Shown: positions 1 to 8,714 of the stretch, in pieces | Numbering within the stretch: the stretch's first letter is position 1 | How the letters are laid out: every line of letters begins with the position of its first letter | IMG/VR virus record: IMGVR_UViG_3300010354_000592 | Coordinates: 1 to 25,111 of that record | Length of the DNA stretch: 25,111 bases | DNA from: a virus | Direction: 5' to 3' (one strand) | Notes under the pieces: generated by a model | Seen by the model: only the letters and a program-made list of their open reading frames with translations | Told to the model about the DNA's origin: nothing | Database searches by the model: none | Program-made: the position numbers and the translations under genes

Positions 1-1162
1 CTTCGGCACGAGTAAGCACCGTACCAGGACTTGCCCAAGTATAGATACCGTTTCTAGCAGCGTTTGCTTCATTCTTAACTAACACTCTGTTGTTTGACGA
101 TGTTAGACTGAATCCATCAATAACGCTAATCGGACTACTCAGAGTAAGCGTAGCACCTACACCATTTGCTCCGTTATTATATGTTACCGTACCGCCTGTT
201 AAAGTTGCCAAGTTTGCCGTAGTAGCGACATCAACCGGAGCATTAATGCTAAGTCCAGCAGCAAGATTATCAACGTATTCTTTTGTAGCAGCATCATGAG
301 GGTCGGTAGGAGCAGCAACATTACTAATCTTGCTATTACTAACCATGACCACACCGTTACCAAACGGATCTAAAACAACGTTGCTATTACCAGCACTAGC
401 AGCAATAGTGATTGCTCCAGTTCTACTTACTACACGATCAGTGATTACGTTGCTCTTAAAAAGAGCGTTACCATCAACCGTTAATGATACTAAGTTACCA
501 AGACTGGTTACGTTGGGCTGAGCATTAGCATTAACGGTAAACGTACCTGTAATATTAACCAAATCAGCATTTAGCGCTCCGATATTAGCAGTATATACTT
601 GACCATTAGCATAAGCATTAAGTTGTGCATTAGCAAAACGAATAGCACCATCTATAAACAGGTTTCGCCAACTTGAGTTTGCTTGTCCAATGTCGTATGA
701 GTTATCAACTCTTGGAATGATATTAGCACCAAGTAACAGATTGCTGTTGGGATTGTCAAATTGAAAGTTAATGCTACTTGCTAGTTGTCCAGCATTAGCA
801 TATTGAACATAGTAGTTAGCACCAGCAGGAGTAGCGCCACCGTTAGCCCAATAAGCATTACCAACGCCGTCAGTTGTTAAAATCTGACCAGTCGTGCCTC
901 TATTGGTAGGATAACGAACATTGCTTAACGTTGCTCGTGTAAGAACGGTAAGATTACCCATGGTCACATTGGCATTGCTAATATTGACGTTACCATCAAC
1001 GTTTAGCAAATCTCGACGAGCCATTTCTACGCCGCCTGTTGTAATACCATCATGTACTCGTAAAGCAATGTTAGACAAATTGATAGTCAATTCGCCTACA
1101 GCACCTGTAAAGGTTACGTGCTGTGTTGTAGTGCCTCGTCTAAACTGTACTTGTGTTGCCAT
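1..1162 (-). CDS. Tail fibre / virion structural protein, 3'-truncated by window edge
   Basis: The reverse strand is open from an ATG at 1162 to the left edge (about 387 codons), so the C-terminus is missing. The first ~45 residues (starting MATQVQFRRGTTTQH, then GAVGELTINL and LRVHDG) match the N-terminal module seen on many phage fibres and on the major tropism determinant. Further on come a YDIG...SWRNL motif, one QPNVTSLGNL repeat like those in the neighbouring fibre, and a PTDPHDAATKEYVDN motif, which commonly joins fibre shafts to distal domains. An AAGGA ribosome-binding site lies about 10 bases before the ATG, and a late promoter element sits at 1185-1192, just past the stop of the upstream fibre gene. 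It probably acts at the tail tip or baseplate in host recognition. The fibre assignment is strong; the exact T4 counterpart is unknown. Confidence 0.8.
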   Translation of the reverse strand, partial: MATQVQFRRGTTTQHVTFTGAVGELTINLSNIALRVHDGITTGGVEMARRDLLNVDGNVNISNANVTMGNLTVLTRATLSNVRYPTNRGTTGQILTTDGVGNAYWANGGATPAGANYYVQYANAGQLASSINFQFDNPNSNLLLGANIIPRVDNSYDIGQANSSWRNLFIDGAIRFANAQLNAYANGQVYTANIGALNADLVNITGTFTVNANAQPNVTSLGNLVSLTVDGNALFKSNVITDRVVSRTGAITIAASAGNSNVVLDPFGNGVVMVSNSKISNVAAPTDPHDAATKEYVDNLAAGLSINAPVDVATTANLATLTGGTVTYNNGANGVGATLTLSSPISVIDGFSLTSSNNRVLVKNEANAARNGIYTWASPGTVLTRAE

Positions 1163-1184
1163 GTTCTAATCCTTGTTTTCTTAA

Positions 1185-1192
1185 TATTTAGT
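1185..1192 (-). promoter_or_regulatory. Late promoter -10 element (ACTAAATA)
   Basis: The reverse strand reads ACTAAATA, 6 of 8 matches to the T4 late consensus TATAAATA. It lies about 23 bases before the fibre ATG at 1162, with an AAGGA site in between. Its placement directly beyond the preceding stop codon supports the call; the sequence alone is weak. Confidence 0.5.
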
Positions 1193-1195
1193 GCT

Positions 1196-4100
1196 TTACG
1201 TCAGCGTTCCCAAATCATGATCTATTCGACCTGCAGTTGGGTTCAAACTTAAATCCCATAACCAATTCGTATCGTGCTCCAACGTATTATCTAAAGTTGG
1301 ATAATCACTCAGTAGTGTGTTGCCCGATGTGCTCATATCCATGTTAGCATAGAATGGACTGTCAATGAAAATACCAGTAGGGGTTACTCTAACTTCTAAT
1401 CTATGAGTATCACTATTAGAGGTTGCTACATAGGTGTTGATGCCAACTGTTTGTACAGTATGATTAAAGAATTGAACATTGGGTGTGCCGAATATAATCG
1501 TATTACTCAGCATCGGTGTCATAGTGTTACCGTTTGCTGTGATATTACTAAAACCACCAATAGTGTAGCCTGGAACCCACTGAACAGATCCGTTACCCAC
1601 GGTTGTTAGAACATCATTTACATTACCGCCTGATATTCTTAGATTAGCAACAGAACCAAGATCTGCTATACCGCTAACCGTCAAGTTAGTTATGTTAGCA
1701 TTACCTGTAAAGTCACCTGAAATGTTAGCGCTAATCTTACCCATACGAAGATTAGCATAATCGTTTGGCACTAGAGTTAAGTTAGCATTACGAGTGATAT
1801 CAGTGCTAAGAACAAACTCTTTAGCACTAGTGTCCCAAATAAGACCAGCCATTTGATTTTTAGAACCAGCAGTATTGGCTACGTTGTTCCAATAATGAAA
1901 TAACACTGCTCTATCAGGTACGCTATAACCAGTAAAGTCGCCGCCATTAGCATTAGCACCAATATCAAGATGAGGAATCTGAACATTAAATCTAGTTAAG
2001 AGATTGCCCGTGTTTAGATTGATGTTACCAGGATAATCAACCGTAAAACTTCCGTTTAACACGGTGTTACCGATAACACCTAATTTACCTATGATGTTAG
2101 CATTACCGCCAGTTATTCTGAGAACATCTCCATTAGCAGTATTACTATTACCAGTGAGAAGTAAGAAATTAGCAACACTTAGCGTATTCAGTGTTCCAAC
2201 ACGAGTTATGTTGCTTTGATTAGCAGCATTAGCAGTTAAAATACCGTCAATATACCCAACAGTAAGTGTGCTATTCACACCATTCATGTAAAGATTGCTA
2301 CCCTGAACCATGAATAGATTAGCATTACCCGAAATGTATTCGCCAGGACCACTAAACTGAATTGCTCCTAAACCACCAACAGCACGAACATTACCTGAGA
2401 TTGAAGTTACTGATAGATTACCAATGTTTGCTGATCCAGCACTGAGTGAAGTAAATGATCCGTTAGTAGCAGTAAAGTTAGAAAGATTTGTATTCCCTCG
2501 TACTGTAAGATCGCCTACATTTGCTTCACCAACAACATATAATTCCCATAGATTGCCAACTTGAGTGATATCTTTTTGTACAGGGTATCTAATCAATCCC
2601 CACAGATTACCAGCATTCACGGTATCTACATCTAGATTACCATTACTCGTAATGTTGTTAGCAACGATGTTACCAGTTACATTCAAATGAGTAAGAGTAC
2701 CAACAGTGGTAATGTTAGGCTGATTAGCAGTTACCAACGATCCACCAAGATAGTTAGCATATACTCCATTGCTTAACACATTACCTGCTACCGTGAGATT
2801 ACTCAGCGTACCAACTCGTGTTATATTAGGTTGATTAGGGTTAGTTACTTGATCTGCTAGACTAGCATTATTAGCCCAGTCAGCATAATTTGCTACATAA
2901 GCGCGTCCTGTAATATTACCTGTGATCGTATTGCTAACAGTTAAATCAATCAGCGTACCAACTGAGGTGATATTAGGTTGAGCAGCATCAACAACCTTAT
3001 TAGCAGTAATAGCATGATTAGCATGAACGGCATTAGTAGCGGTGCCTGTTAAATTACCAATAAACGATGGAGCAGTAATTTGTAAATTAGCAACTACTGC
3101 ATAAGCACGAAGCACACTGTCAATAACAATATTTGAGTTAGCAGCAACTGTAATATTACTTCCAACAAATGTGGTATTGCCCTGAATAGTAGTATCACCG
3201 ACTACTGATAATCTAGTTAGCGTACCGGTGCTAGTAATATTTGGTTGATCAGCATTGACAACGGTATTAGCAGTGTTAGCATGATCACTATTAACACTGT
3301 GAATGGCGTTAGTTGCTGTACCTGTTAAATTAGCACGAATAGCATTGGCAACAGTAAGATCAGTTAGCGTACCAACACTAGTAATGTTTGGTTGATGACT
3401 GCTATTAGCACTGAATACGCCTGTGATAACACCTTGAATTAGAATCTCAGCACCAAATACAGCACCTTGATTGATCATTATGGTATCAAATTCAGCATTT
3501 GGAGCGTAAATCGTGTTAGAAACAAGATGATTGCTAACCGTTACATTATAAGCAGCAAGCGTGTTTGAAACTGATAAATTCGAAATCGTACCTGTGTTAG
3601 ATTGAAATACCGTTGAACTAAGATTCAGTATGTTGCCTGTATTAGCAGTAATCGAATCATAACTAGCAGATGAACCTTGAATAGTATTAGCACTAATCGT
3701 ATCAACGCCTGAGATATCAGTGATATTAGCAGATTGTGAATTGATAGAGATAAAGTTACCAGTGTTCGCTCCGAAGTTTTTTAAGATACTAGTATCTTGA
3801 CTATCAGTGATACGAACACTATTAGCATTACTTGTGATAGCAATACCATTACCAAGTTGAAACGATGATCCATAAACATTACGCCAACGTAGTTCAGTTT
3901 CACCAATGTCGTATGTTATATCTTGTTGAGGAGTGATATCAGTGGCAGCGAATACTCGTCCAAGTTCTTCTTGATAAACAAGATTGGCGCTACCATCAAA
4001 TGTACCAGACATTGTGCTATCAGTAAATTGCGTTTGATTACTGTATGCTCCAATGCTTAATATCGTGCCATTCTGGCCCGAGATTATCCAACTACCAATA

Positions 4101-5086
4101 GTTTGCGGACTATTGTTAGCATCAACAGCACTTGTATTACCAGCAAACGATATTGAGTAAAGATTGCTAGTGCTAGCAGTTGATAATGCTGTCCATGTTG
4201 TAGCACTAGTTCCCGTACTACGATATACTGTACCGTTTGACCCTACTACATAGTTGATACGAGTGTTAGCAGTACCATCATTGATGTTAGCACTAACTAC
4301 TTTATTGAATGTTGAAGTAGCATTAGCAGGGCTACGATCAGTCCATGAAACCAAACTGTTTGTGTAAATGATTTTACCCTGATCACCCGCTGCTAGATAA
4401 CCTGTTCCTGTAAATGTAACTGAACGAAGCGTTACATTAGATAACCCTGTATTACTAACTGCCCAACCTGTACCGTTTTGACTGATAATGGCAGTTGAAT
4501 TAGAACCAACAATCACCCAACCGGTTGTGCTACCTAATTCACCGTTCCATACAATATCATGTAGTGTTTGACTGCTACCAACATTCACCGTATTCCACGT
4601 ATTCAAATTGGTGGAGTTGATAACTGTACCAGCATCACCTACTGCCCAATAAGTTGAATTAGCAGTATCATAAGTAATACCGCGAATAGCGTGAGAAGTG
4701 CCTGTATTGAATGTTTGCCAAGTATTACCGTCAGTGGAAATAGCAATATTACCTGATTGTCCTAAAGCAATAACACGATCATTTACAACTGCTAATTTAG
4801 TAAATCTATCTGTAAGCGTTTGACGTTGTTGAAGACCTGCTGTGGATGCACCTGAAAAAACGGTACCACTTTGTGTTATCCCAACCCAGGTGTTAGCAAA
4901 ATAAACAACATTCAGTAGATTGTTTACTCGTTTGAACTGAATACTTGCTTCAGGATCTGCAGCACCAGAACCACCAGTGAAGTTAGCAAAATTGTTGTTG
5001 ATCTTTTCAAATGCTACACGAAGAGGATCCCCGCTACCATCATTTGGCAACACACCGATATTAATTGGTTCATAAAGATAGGTCAT
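1196..5086 (-). CDS. Large repetitive tail fibre with N-terminal propeller-like region
   Basis: This 1296-residue protein starts with a motif common in T4-like fibres (INIGVLPNDGSGDPLRVAF, about residues 8-26, then NNNF). Residues ~55-350 hold repeated segments such as VGDAGTVINSTNLNTW, VGSNGTVYRSTG and SGQNGTILS. They look like blades of a YCF48/BNR-type beta-propeller, which could bind a surface ligand. A YDIG..ELRWRNVY motif follows at ~392. From ~565 to ~970 there are seven copies of a QPNITSVGTLTDLTV-like repeat (near residues 565, 614, 703, 752, 789, 837 and 957), typical of a beta-structured fibre shaft. Composition is rich in Asn, Thr, Ser and Gly, with almost no Cys. The gene is followed directly by the second fibre gene. 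Virion fibre is the likely role; which fibre position it occupies is unknown. Confidence 0.82.
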   Translation of the reverse strand: MTYLYEPINIGVLPNDGSGDPLRVAFEKINNNFANFTGGSGAADPEASIQFKRVNNLLNVVYFANTWVGITQSGTVFSGASTAGLQQRQTLTDRFTKLAVVNDRVIALGQSGNIAISTDGNTWQTFNTGTSHAIRGITYDTANSTYWAVGDAGTVINSTNLNTWNTVNVGSSQTLHDIVWNGELGSTTGWVIVGSNSTAIISQNGTGWAVSNTGLSNVTLRSVTFTGTGYLAAGDQGKIIYTNSLVSWTDRSPANATSTFNKVVSANINDGTANTRINYVVGSNGTVYRSTGTSATTWTALSTASTSNLYSISFAGNTSAVDANNSPQTIGSWIISGQNGTILSIGAYSNQTQFTDSTMSGTFDGSANLVYQEELGRVFAATDITPQQDITYDIGETELRWRNVYGSSFQLGNGIAITSNANSVRITDSQDTSILKNFGANTGNFISINSQSANITDISGVDTISANTIQGSSASYDSITANTGNILNLSSTVFQSNTGTISNLSVSNTLAAYNVTVSNHLVSNTIYAPNAEFDTIMINQGAVFGAEILIQGVITGVFSANSSHQPNITSVGTLTDLTVANAIRANLTGTATNAIHSVNSDHANTANTVVNADQPNITSTGTLTRLSVVGDTTIQGNTTFVGSNITVAANSNIVIDSVLRAYAVVANLQITAPSFIGNLTGTATNAVHANHAITANKVVDAAQPNITSVGTLIDLTVSNTITGNITGRAYVANYADWANNASLADQVTNPNQPNITRVGTLSNLTVAGNVLSNGVYANYLGGSLVTANQPNITTVGTLTHLNVTGNIVANNITSNGNLDVDTVNAGNLWGLIRYPVQKDITQVGNLWELYVVGEANVGDLTVRGNTNLSNFTATNGSFTSLSAGSANIGNLSVTSISGNVRAVGGLGAIQFSGPGEYISGNANLFMVQGSNLYMNGVNSTLTVGYIDGILTANAANQSNITRVGTLNTLSVANFLLLTGNSNTANGDVLRITGGNANIIGKLGVIGNTVLNGSFTVDYPGNINLNTGNLLTRFNVQIPHLDIGANANGGDFTGYSVPDRAVLFHYWNNVANTAGSKNQMAGLIWDTSAKEFVLSTDITRNANLTLVPNDYANLRMGKISANISGDFTGNANITNLTVSGIADLGSVANLRISGGNVNDVLTTVGNGSVQWVPGYTIGGFSNITANGNTMTPMLSNTIIFGTPNVQFFNHTVQTVGINTYVATSNSDTHRLEVRVTPTGIFIDSPFYANMDMSTSGNTLLSDYPTLDNTLEHDTNWLWDLSLNPTAGRIDHDLGTLT

Positions 5087-5108
5087 AAGAACATTCTCGC
5101 TATTGATA

Positions 5109-5116
5109 TATTTAGT
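5109..5116 (-). promoter_or_regulatory. Late promoter -10 element for large fibre gene (ACTAAATA)
   Basis: The reverse strand reads ACTAAATA, 23 bases before the fibre ATG at 5086. It abuts a rightward TCTAAATA, so the two form a back-to-back pair between divergent genes. Confidence 0.55.
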
Positions 5117-5123
5117 CTAAATA
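5116..5123 (+). promoter_or_regulatory. Late promoter -10 element for Cys-rich ORF (TCTAAATA)
   Basis: The forward strand reads TCTAAATA, 30 bases before the ATG at 5153. It shares one base with the leftward element at 5109-5116. Confidence 0.45.
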
Positions 5124-5152
5124 ATTAGAAGTTCAGTGATGGACACACGATT

Positions 5153-5476
5153 ATGATCAACTCTCAACAAATAAGACCCCTGTGTAAACAATGCCTTAAA
5201 CTACCGGCAAGATTAAACGGCAAGAGTGTTTTAGGATTTCAACGATGGCATAAGTTTTGTAATAGTTGTGCTAATGCAAGATATAGACGACGAGAAGAAC
5301 GATCATCAGAATGCAATCGTTGTGGGTTTCGTTGTGAAGATTTATGTCAAATGTGCTTGATTGACGATGTTACCTTGTGTCAAAACTGTAATGCTCTACG
5401 ATTAAAGCATAACAAGCCTAAAAGTCAACTCACGGTGGATGCTACTGTTTTAGATTACGACTTGATAATAAGATAA
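5153..5476 (+). CDS. Small cysteine-rich (zinc-binding type) protein, unknown function
   Basis: This is a 107-residue protein with 11 cysteines. Five CxxC pairs are visible: C11/C14, C36/C39, C54/C57, C65/C68 and C76/C79, plus C61. The spacing suggests at least two zinc ribbons or knuckles, the second within CNRCGFRCEDLCQMC. A basic stretch (RYRRREER, residues 43-50) separates the modules and could contact nucleic acid. The C-terminus is unremarkable. No clear Shine-Dalgarno is visible; an upstream ATG at 5139 runs quickly into a stop. The gene lies alone on the forward strand, divergent from the fibre gene, with the HNH gene downstream. I do not recognise the family. Cysteines this regular in an AT-rich phage argue for a real gene. 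Nucleic-acid binding or a mobile-element accessory role is a guess. Confidence 0.65.
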   Translation: MINSQQIRPLCKQCLKLPARLNGKSVLGFQRWHKFCNSCANARYRRREERSSECNRCGFRCEDLCQMCLIDDVTLCQNCNALRLKHNKPKSQLTVDATVLDYDLIIR

Positions 5477-5479
5477 ATA
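5472..5479 (+). promoter_or_regulatory. Late promoter -10 element for HNH gene (GATAAATA)
   Basis: The forward strand reads GATAAATA, 7 of 8 to TATAAATA. It overlaps the stop codon of the Cys-rich ORF and gives a leader of about 55 bases before the HNH ATG at 5540. Confidence 0.5.
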
Positions 5480-5484
5480 AAGGT

Positions 5485-5512
5485 GTAGTTCGCGGCTGGC
5501 AGGCCCAACTAC
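5485..5512 (+). other. Leader hairpin before HNH gene
   Basis: GTAGTT (5485-5490) pairs with AACTAC (5507-5512). Inside it, GGC (5494-5496) pairs with GCC (5503-5505) around a six-base loop. It ends about 12 bases before the GAGGAG ribosome-binding site at 5525-5530, so it lies in the leader. No T-run follows, so it is not an obvious terminator. Confidence 0.4.
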
Positions 5513-5539
5513 TCTAACGCTTTTGAGGAGCAATCAGCA

Positions 5540-6301
5540 ATGTTATTTAGTAAAAACAGAACACCGTCGGACGTTTATCGTAAAATTTACGAACAACATC
5601 ATGGCCCTATTCCAAAAGATGAATTTGGTAGAACGTTCGAAATTCATCACATCGACAATAATTCGGAAAATAATGACCCATCTAATTTAGTTGCCTTGTC
5701 GATACAAGAACATTATCAAGTTCATTACGAACAAGGAGACTGGGTAGCTTGTTTGGCGATGTCACATAGAATGAATCTATCACCAGAAGAAACATCACGA
5801 TTAGCCAGAAATAACGCCCTAAAACAAATAGAAAATGGCATTAACGCATTTGCCAATTTCACATTCGAAGAGCGAAGTAAGTTAGCCAAAAAAACTAATG
5901 CTGATAGAGTCGCCAATGGCTCACATCATTGGTTAGGCCCTAAGGGCAATAAAGAACGAGTTATGAATGGCACTCATAATTTTTTAGGGAACAACAATCC
6001 ATCTCATCGCCGCATGGCAGATGGCACTCATAATTTTTTAGGATTATCAGCAAAACGTGTTCAGGATGGTACTCACAACTTTTTGAAGGCAACTGGTGCC
6101 AATAATGTAAATTACGATCATACAATTTATCATTTCCTAAATGTCAACACTGGCGAAGAATTGCACACAACTCAACTCGATCTTAGAACAAGATACAATC
6201 TACTTCAAGGCAATTTAAGTGCAGTATGTAGAGGAGTTAAGAAATCATATAAGGGATGGGTAGTAAAAAATAACCCAAGAACGAAAAAAGAATCCGAATA
6301 A
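5540..6301 (+). CDS. HNH homing-type endonuclease
   Basis: This 253-residue protein has an N-terminal HNH nuclease core: PIPKDEFG, then IHHIDNNSENNDPSNLVAL (residues ~35-53), then EHYQVHY. The His pair, the Asn and the following His supply the expected catalytic and metal-binding pattern. The middle carries at least four copies of a short NGTHNFLG-like repeat (residues ~125-180), resembling the small DNA-binding modules of phage HNH enzymes. The C-terminus (DHTIYHFLNVNTGEEL...GWVVKN) matches the C-terminus of the second HNH protein at 10516-11118, so the two are paralogues. A good GAGGAG site precedes the ATG at 5540. The gene sits between the fibre and capsid genes against the local late-gene direction, as expected of an intergenic mobile endonuclease. 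The cleavage site is unknown; gene 23 or its flanks is a candidate. Confidence 0.85.
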   Translation: MLFSKNRTPSDVYRKIYEQHHGPIPKDEFGRTFEIHHIDNNSENNDPSNLVALSIQEHYQVHYEQGDWVACLAMSHRMNLSPEETSRLARNNALKQIENGINAFANFTFEERSKLAKKTNADRVANGSHHWLGPKGNKERVMNGTHNFLGNNNPSHRRMADGTHNFLGLSAKRVQDGTHNFLKATGANNVNYDHTIYHFLNVNTGEELHTTQLDLRTRYNLLQGNLSAVCRGVKKSYKGWVVKNNPRTKKESE

Positions 6302-6330
6302 AAAGGAGCCCGAAGGCTCCTTTTTGTTTT
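6301..6330. terminator. Bidirectional terminator between HNH gene and gene 23
   Basis: A six-bp stem GGAGCC/GGCTCC (6305-6310 with 6315-6320) has A-rich and T-rich flanks, so it can terminate from both directions. On the reverse strand the loop is C(TTCG)G, the very stable tetraloop common in T4 terminators. Confidence 0.85.
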
Positions 6331-6331
6331 G

Positions 6332-6351
6332 TGAGGGATCTAAGTCCCTCA
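6332..6351. terminator. Second hairpin just past gene 23 stop
   Basis: TGAGGGA (6332-6338) pairs with TCCCTCA (6345-6351) around a six-base loop. It lies 17 bases beyond the gene 23 stop and before the TTCG terminator on that strand. There is no T-run of its own, so it is more likely a 3'-end stabiliser than an independent terminator. Confidence 0.5.
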
Positions 6352-6368
6352 GAACTTTCAATTTCAAA

Positions 6369-7559
6369 TCACTGAAAACTTACATTCTGTACATTGATCT
6401 CACCGAGGTAATCCGCCGCATTCCCGAACGAACTTGCAGTGTTGGTAAGCTCGATGTAACCATAACGTGTGAGGAAGCTAACTACTGGCTCGAACGTTGA
6501 TGGATCAAGAACAACACCGCTGCTCATCAATGGGATGTATGGGCAGTAGAATGCTGCTGCATCTGTTTCGCTTGAACCTTTGTAACCAACGAGAACAGGT
6601 GTACCGCTGGCAGCGTAGCTATCAACGAAAACACGCATTGCGTTGTTGAGTGTACCAACGAACTTGGTGTTTGTTGGGGCCTCAAATGTGCCTTCTGTTG
6701 TACGAGCAAATGCTGATGTAGTTGCGCTTTGTAGAATTGTCAGAGCTTCAGCACTAACAACAGCCCAGTTACCAGCGCCACGACGTGTACGCTGAGCGAT
6801 AAGGTTAGCAACACGGTTGATAAGAACAGCAAGAGCAGCATGTTCATCACCAACGAATGTAGCAGTACCGCTAACGGTAGCTTGGTTGTATGTGAATTCA
6901 GTAGCAGCAAGACTACGAAGACTTAGCAGGATCTCTTGATCGATTTCAGCAGTGATTTCTTGTGCAAGAGCAGCCATGATTTCGGCTTCAACGTCGATAC
7001 CATGCTGTGACTGTGCATCTTGTGCTGCTTCGAACGTCCAACGAGCCTGGAGTCTACGACTCTTGGCTTCAACTGCTTGACGCAGAATCTGAACGCTGAT
7101 CTGACGACCACCTTGACCTTCAAGAGCGGCTGTGTTAGCGGCATTGAAGCTAGCTTGTGTAGCGCCTGTGCCTGCTGAGTAAGCCTGAGCGATCTTGAAT
7201 GGGCTAAGTGCTTCTTCGCCAGCAACTGTGCTTGTAGCAGCAGCACTGTTGTCTGTCATGCTGTTAGCATAACGAACACGAAGTGTATGGATCTGACCAA
7301 CTGGACCACTCATTGGCTGAACACCGATAAGTTCGTTGGCAATAACAGTTGGCATTACACGGCGGATAACAGGCAGAATAACACGGTTAAGTGTAGCGAT
7401 GTTACCAGCGGTTGTTGTACCAGCTGAACTTTCTGCAAGGAGTGCCTTGCGTGTGTTTTCGAGGATAACACCCATGGTTGAGTGCTTTGTTCCCTTTAGG
7501 CCTTCTAACAGGGCTTGTTTAGTTTCGCCCCAACGGCTCTCTAGTAATACTGTAGACAT
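6369..7559 (-). CDS. 23: Major capsid protein gp23
   Basis: This 396-residue protein forms the hexameric prohead shell lattice. Recognisable gp23 features are the LNRVILPVIRRVMPTVIANE segment (~residues 57-76), followed by LIGVQPMSGPVGQ, then the LQARWTFEAAQDAQSQHG segment, EIDQEILLSLR, and the C-terminal TRYGYIELTN. A likely prohead-protease site, L-A-E|S at residues 41-44, fits the (L/I)xE rule of gp21, so about 43 N-terminal residues would be removed on maturation. T4 gp23 is 521 residues, so this is a short version. The start is supported by AGGAG about 9 bases upstream. It ends the head operon, downstream of scaffold gp22, and is closed by a TTCG terminator. There is no clean late element directly upstream, so it may be read from upstream promoters. 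Confidence 0.97.
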   Translation of the reverse strand: MSTVLLESRWGETKQALLEGLKGTKHSTMGVILENTRKALLAESSAGTTTAGNIATLNRVILPVIRRVMPTVIANELIGVQPMSGPVGQIHTLRVRYANSMTDNSAAATSTVAGEEALSPFKIAQAYSAGTGATQASFNAANTAALEGQGGRQISVQILRQAVEAKSRRLQARWTFEAAQDAQSQHGIDVEAEIMAALAQEITAEIDQEILLSLRSLAATEFTYNQATVSGTATFVGDEHAALAVLINRVANLIAQRTRRGAGNWAVVSAEALTILQSATTSAFARTTEGTFEAPTNTKFVGTLNNAMRVFVDSYAASGTPVLVGYKGSSETDAAAFYCPYIPLMSSGVVLDPSTFEPVVSFLTRYGYIELTNTASSFGNAADYLGEINVQNVSFQ

Positions 7560-7589
7560 TTGTTATAATCTCCTATATGATAATGTCGT

Positions 7590-8699
7590 TTATAGCCCTG
7601 CCAGACGCTTGAGTGCAATAACGTTGTCACGTCCTTCGGCTTGCTCATCCTGCACCATGGCAGTTTTATCACCTGTCACTGCTCTGCTTTCAGCGATCAC
7701 CTGTTTCTGAGCTTTTTTCTCAGTAGCAGATGTGCTATTATGACTGAGCACTGATGGTAGATACTTTTCGAAAGCTGTCTTCAACTTTGGAGTTTGAACG
7801 CTTTCAAGTAAGCTCTTCATTACCTGAGCCTTTTCTTCATTTAGCGTAGCGAGAAGTTCTCCCATTACGGTTTCACGTTGATTTTGCTCTTTGATAATAC
7901 GAACTTCACGATTCTTACTTTCAACTAGCTGCTTGGCTTTCTGAACAACTTCCTTGCTCTCAGCCAATTGTTGATCCTTAGTAGCCAATGCCTGCATTAG
8001 TTTACGAGTTTCTGCTTTCTCATTGAGATGAGTGGCACTAAACTCTGCAGCAAAGGCTTCAAACAGACGACGACCAAATTGACTCTCACGAGCTTGCTTG
8101 ATGTCCTCTTTAAGTTGACTAATTTCACCCTTTAGATGCTTGGTAACAGCAGTATTAATACGCTCAGCACTTTCTTTGATGAACTTGGCTTTGAGTGAGT
8201 CTAGTTGTTGACGAGCTTCAGCAACAAGTTTAACTTTTGTCTCTACCAGATCACGCTTATCTTGAGCGAATTCACGAATTTCACGAGCAAGAGCTTCAAT
8301 AACAAATTGCTCTAGCTTTTCACGACCTTCGAGTTGAGCCTTACGATCAGAACGAAGTTCACGAATCTCTTCGGCTAATTTGGTCGTCATGAAACTGTTG
8401 AATTTATTGGCATTCTCTGTAAGCTTGAGTTGAGCACGTACACGATCTTCGTTCATAAGCTTACGCTCATCACGAAACTCTACGATTTCTTGCTCAAGAC
8501 CAGATGTTACCATTCTATCAAGTGCTTCAACCATTACAGTCTTATCGTGCTCATATTTACGAGCAAATTCTTCTCGTAGTTCAGCACGTACTTGTTCACG
8601 AGCCTCGGTCAACTTTGATTCCCATGCCTCGTTGATAGCGCGACTGGTATCTTCGTTGATGATTCCGTTTTCAAGCAATGGTTTGATTACTTCAAACAT
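7590..8699 (-). CDS. 22: Prohead core scaffolding protein gp22
   Basis: A 369-residue, highly charged, almost wholly helical protein lies between the protease and capsid genes, the T4 position of gene 22. It is rich in Glu, Lys, Arg and Ala with long heptad-like stretches (about residues 20-300) and without Cys or Trp, as expected of an internal core scaffold that is degraded by gp21. A typical tail segment near residues 305-320 (TPKLKTAFEKYLPSVL) resembles the C-terminal part of other gp22 proteins. AAGGGG lies about 10 bases before the ATG, and the gap from gene 21 is only 15 bases, so both are probably on one transcript. It is longer than T4 gp22 (269 residues). Confidence 0.88.
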   Translation of the reverse strand: MFEVIKPLLENGIINEDTSRAINEAWESKLTEAREQVRAELREEFARKYEHDKTVMVEALDRMVTSGLEQEIVEFRDERKLMNEDRVRAQLKLTENANKFNSFMTTKLAEEIRELRSDRKAQLEGREKLEQFVIEALAREIREFAQDKRDLVETKVKLVAEARQQLDSLKAKFIKESAERINTAVTKHLKGEISQLKEDIKQARESQFGRRLFEAFAAEFSATHLNEKAETRKLMQALATKDQQLAESKEVVQKAKQLVESKNREVRIIKEQNQRETVMGELLATLNEEKAQVMKSLLESVQTPKLKTAFEKYLPSVLSHNSTSATEKKAQKQVIAESRAVTGDKTAMVQDEQAEGRDNVIALKRLAGL

Positions 8700-8714
8700 G
8701 TCTTGATATCCCCT

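Noticed and set aside
90-1169. Short forward-strand open frames across the left end
   Set aside because: They are antisense to a long reverse-strand fibre frame with recognisable fibre motifs.
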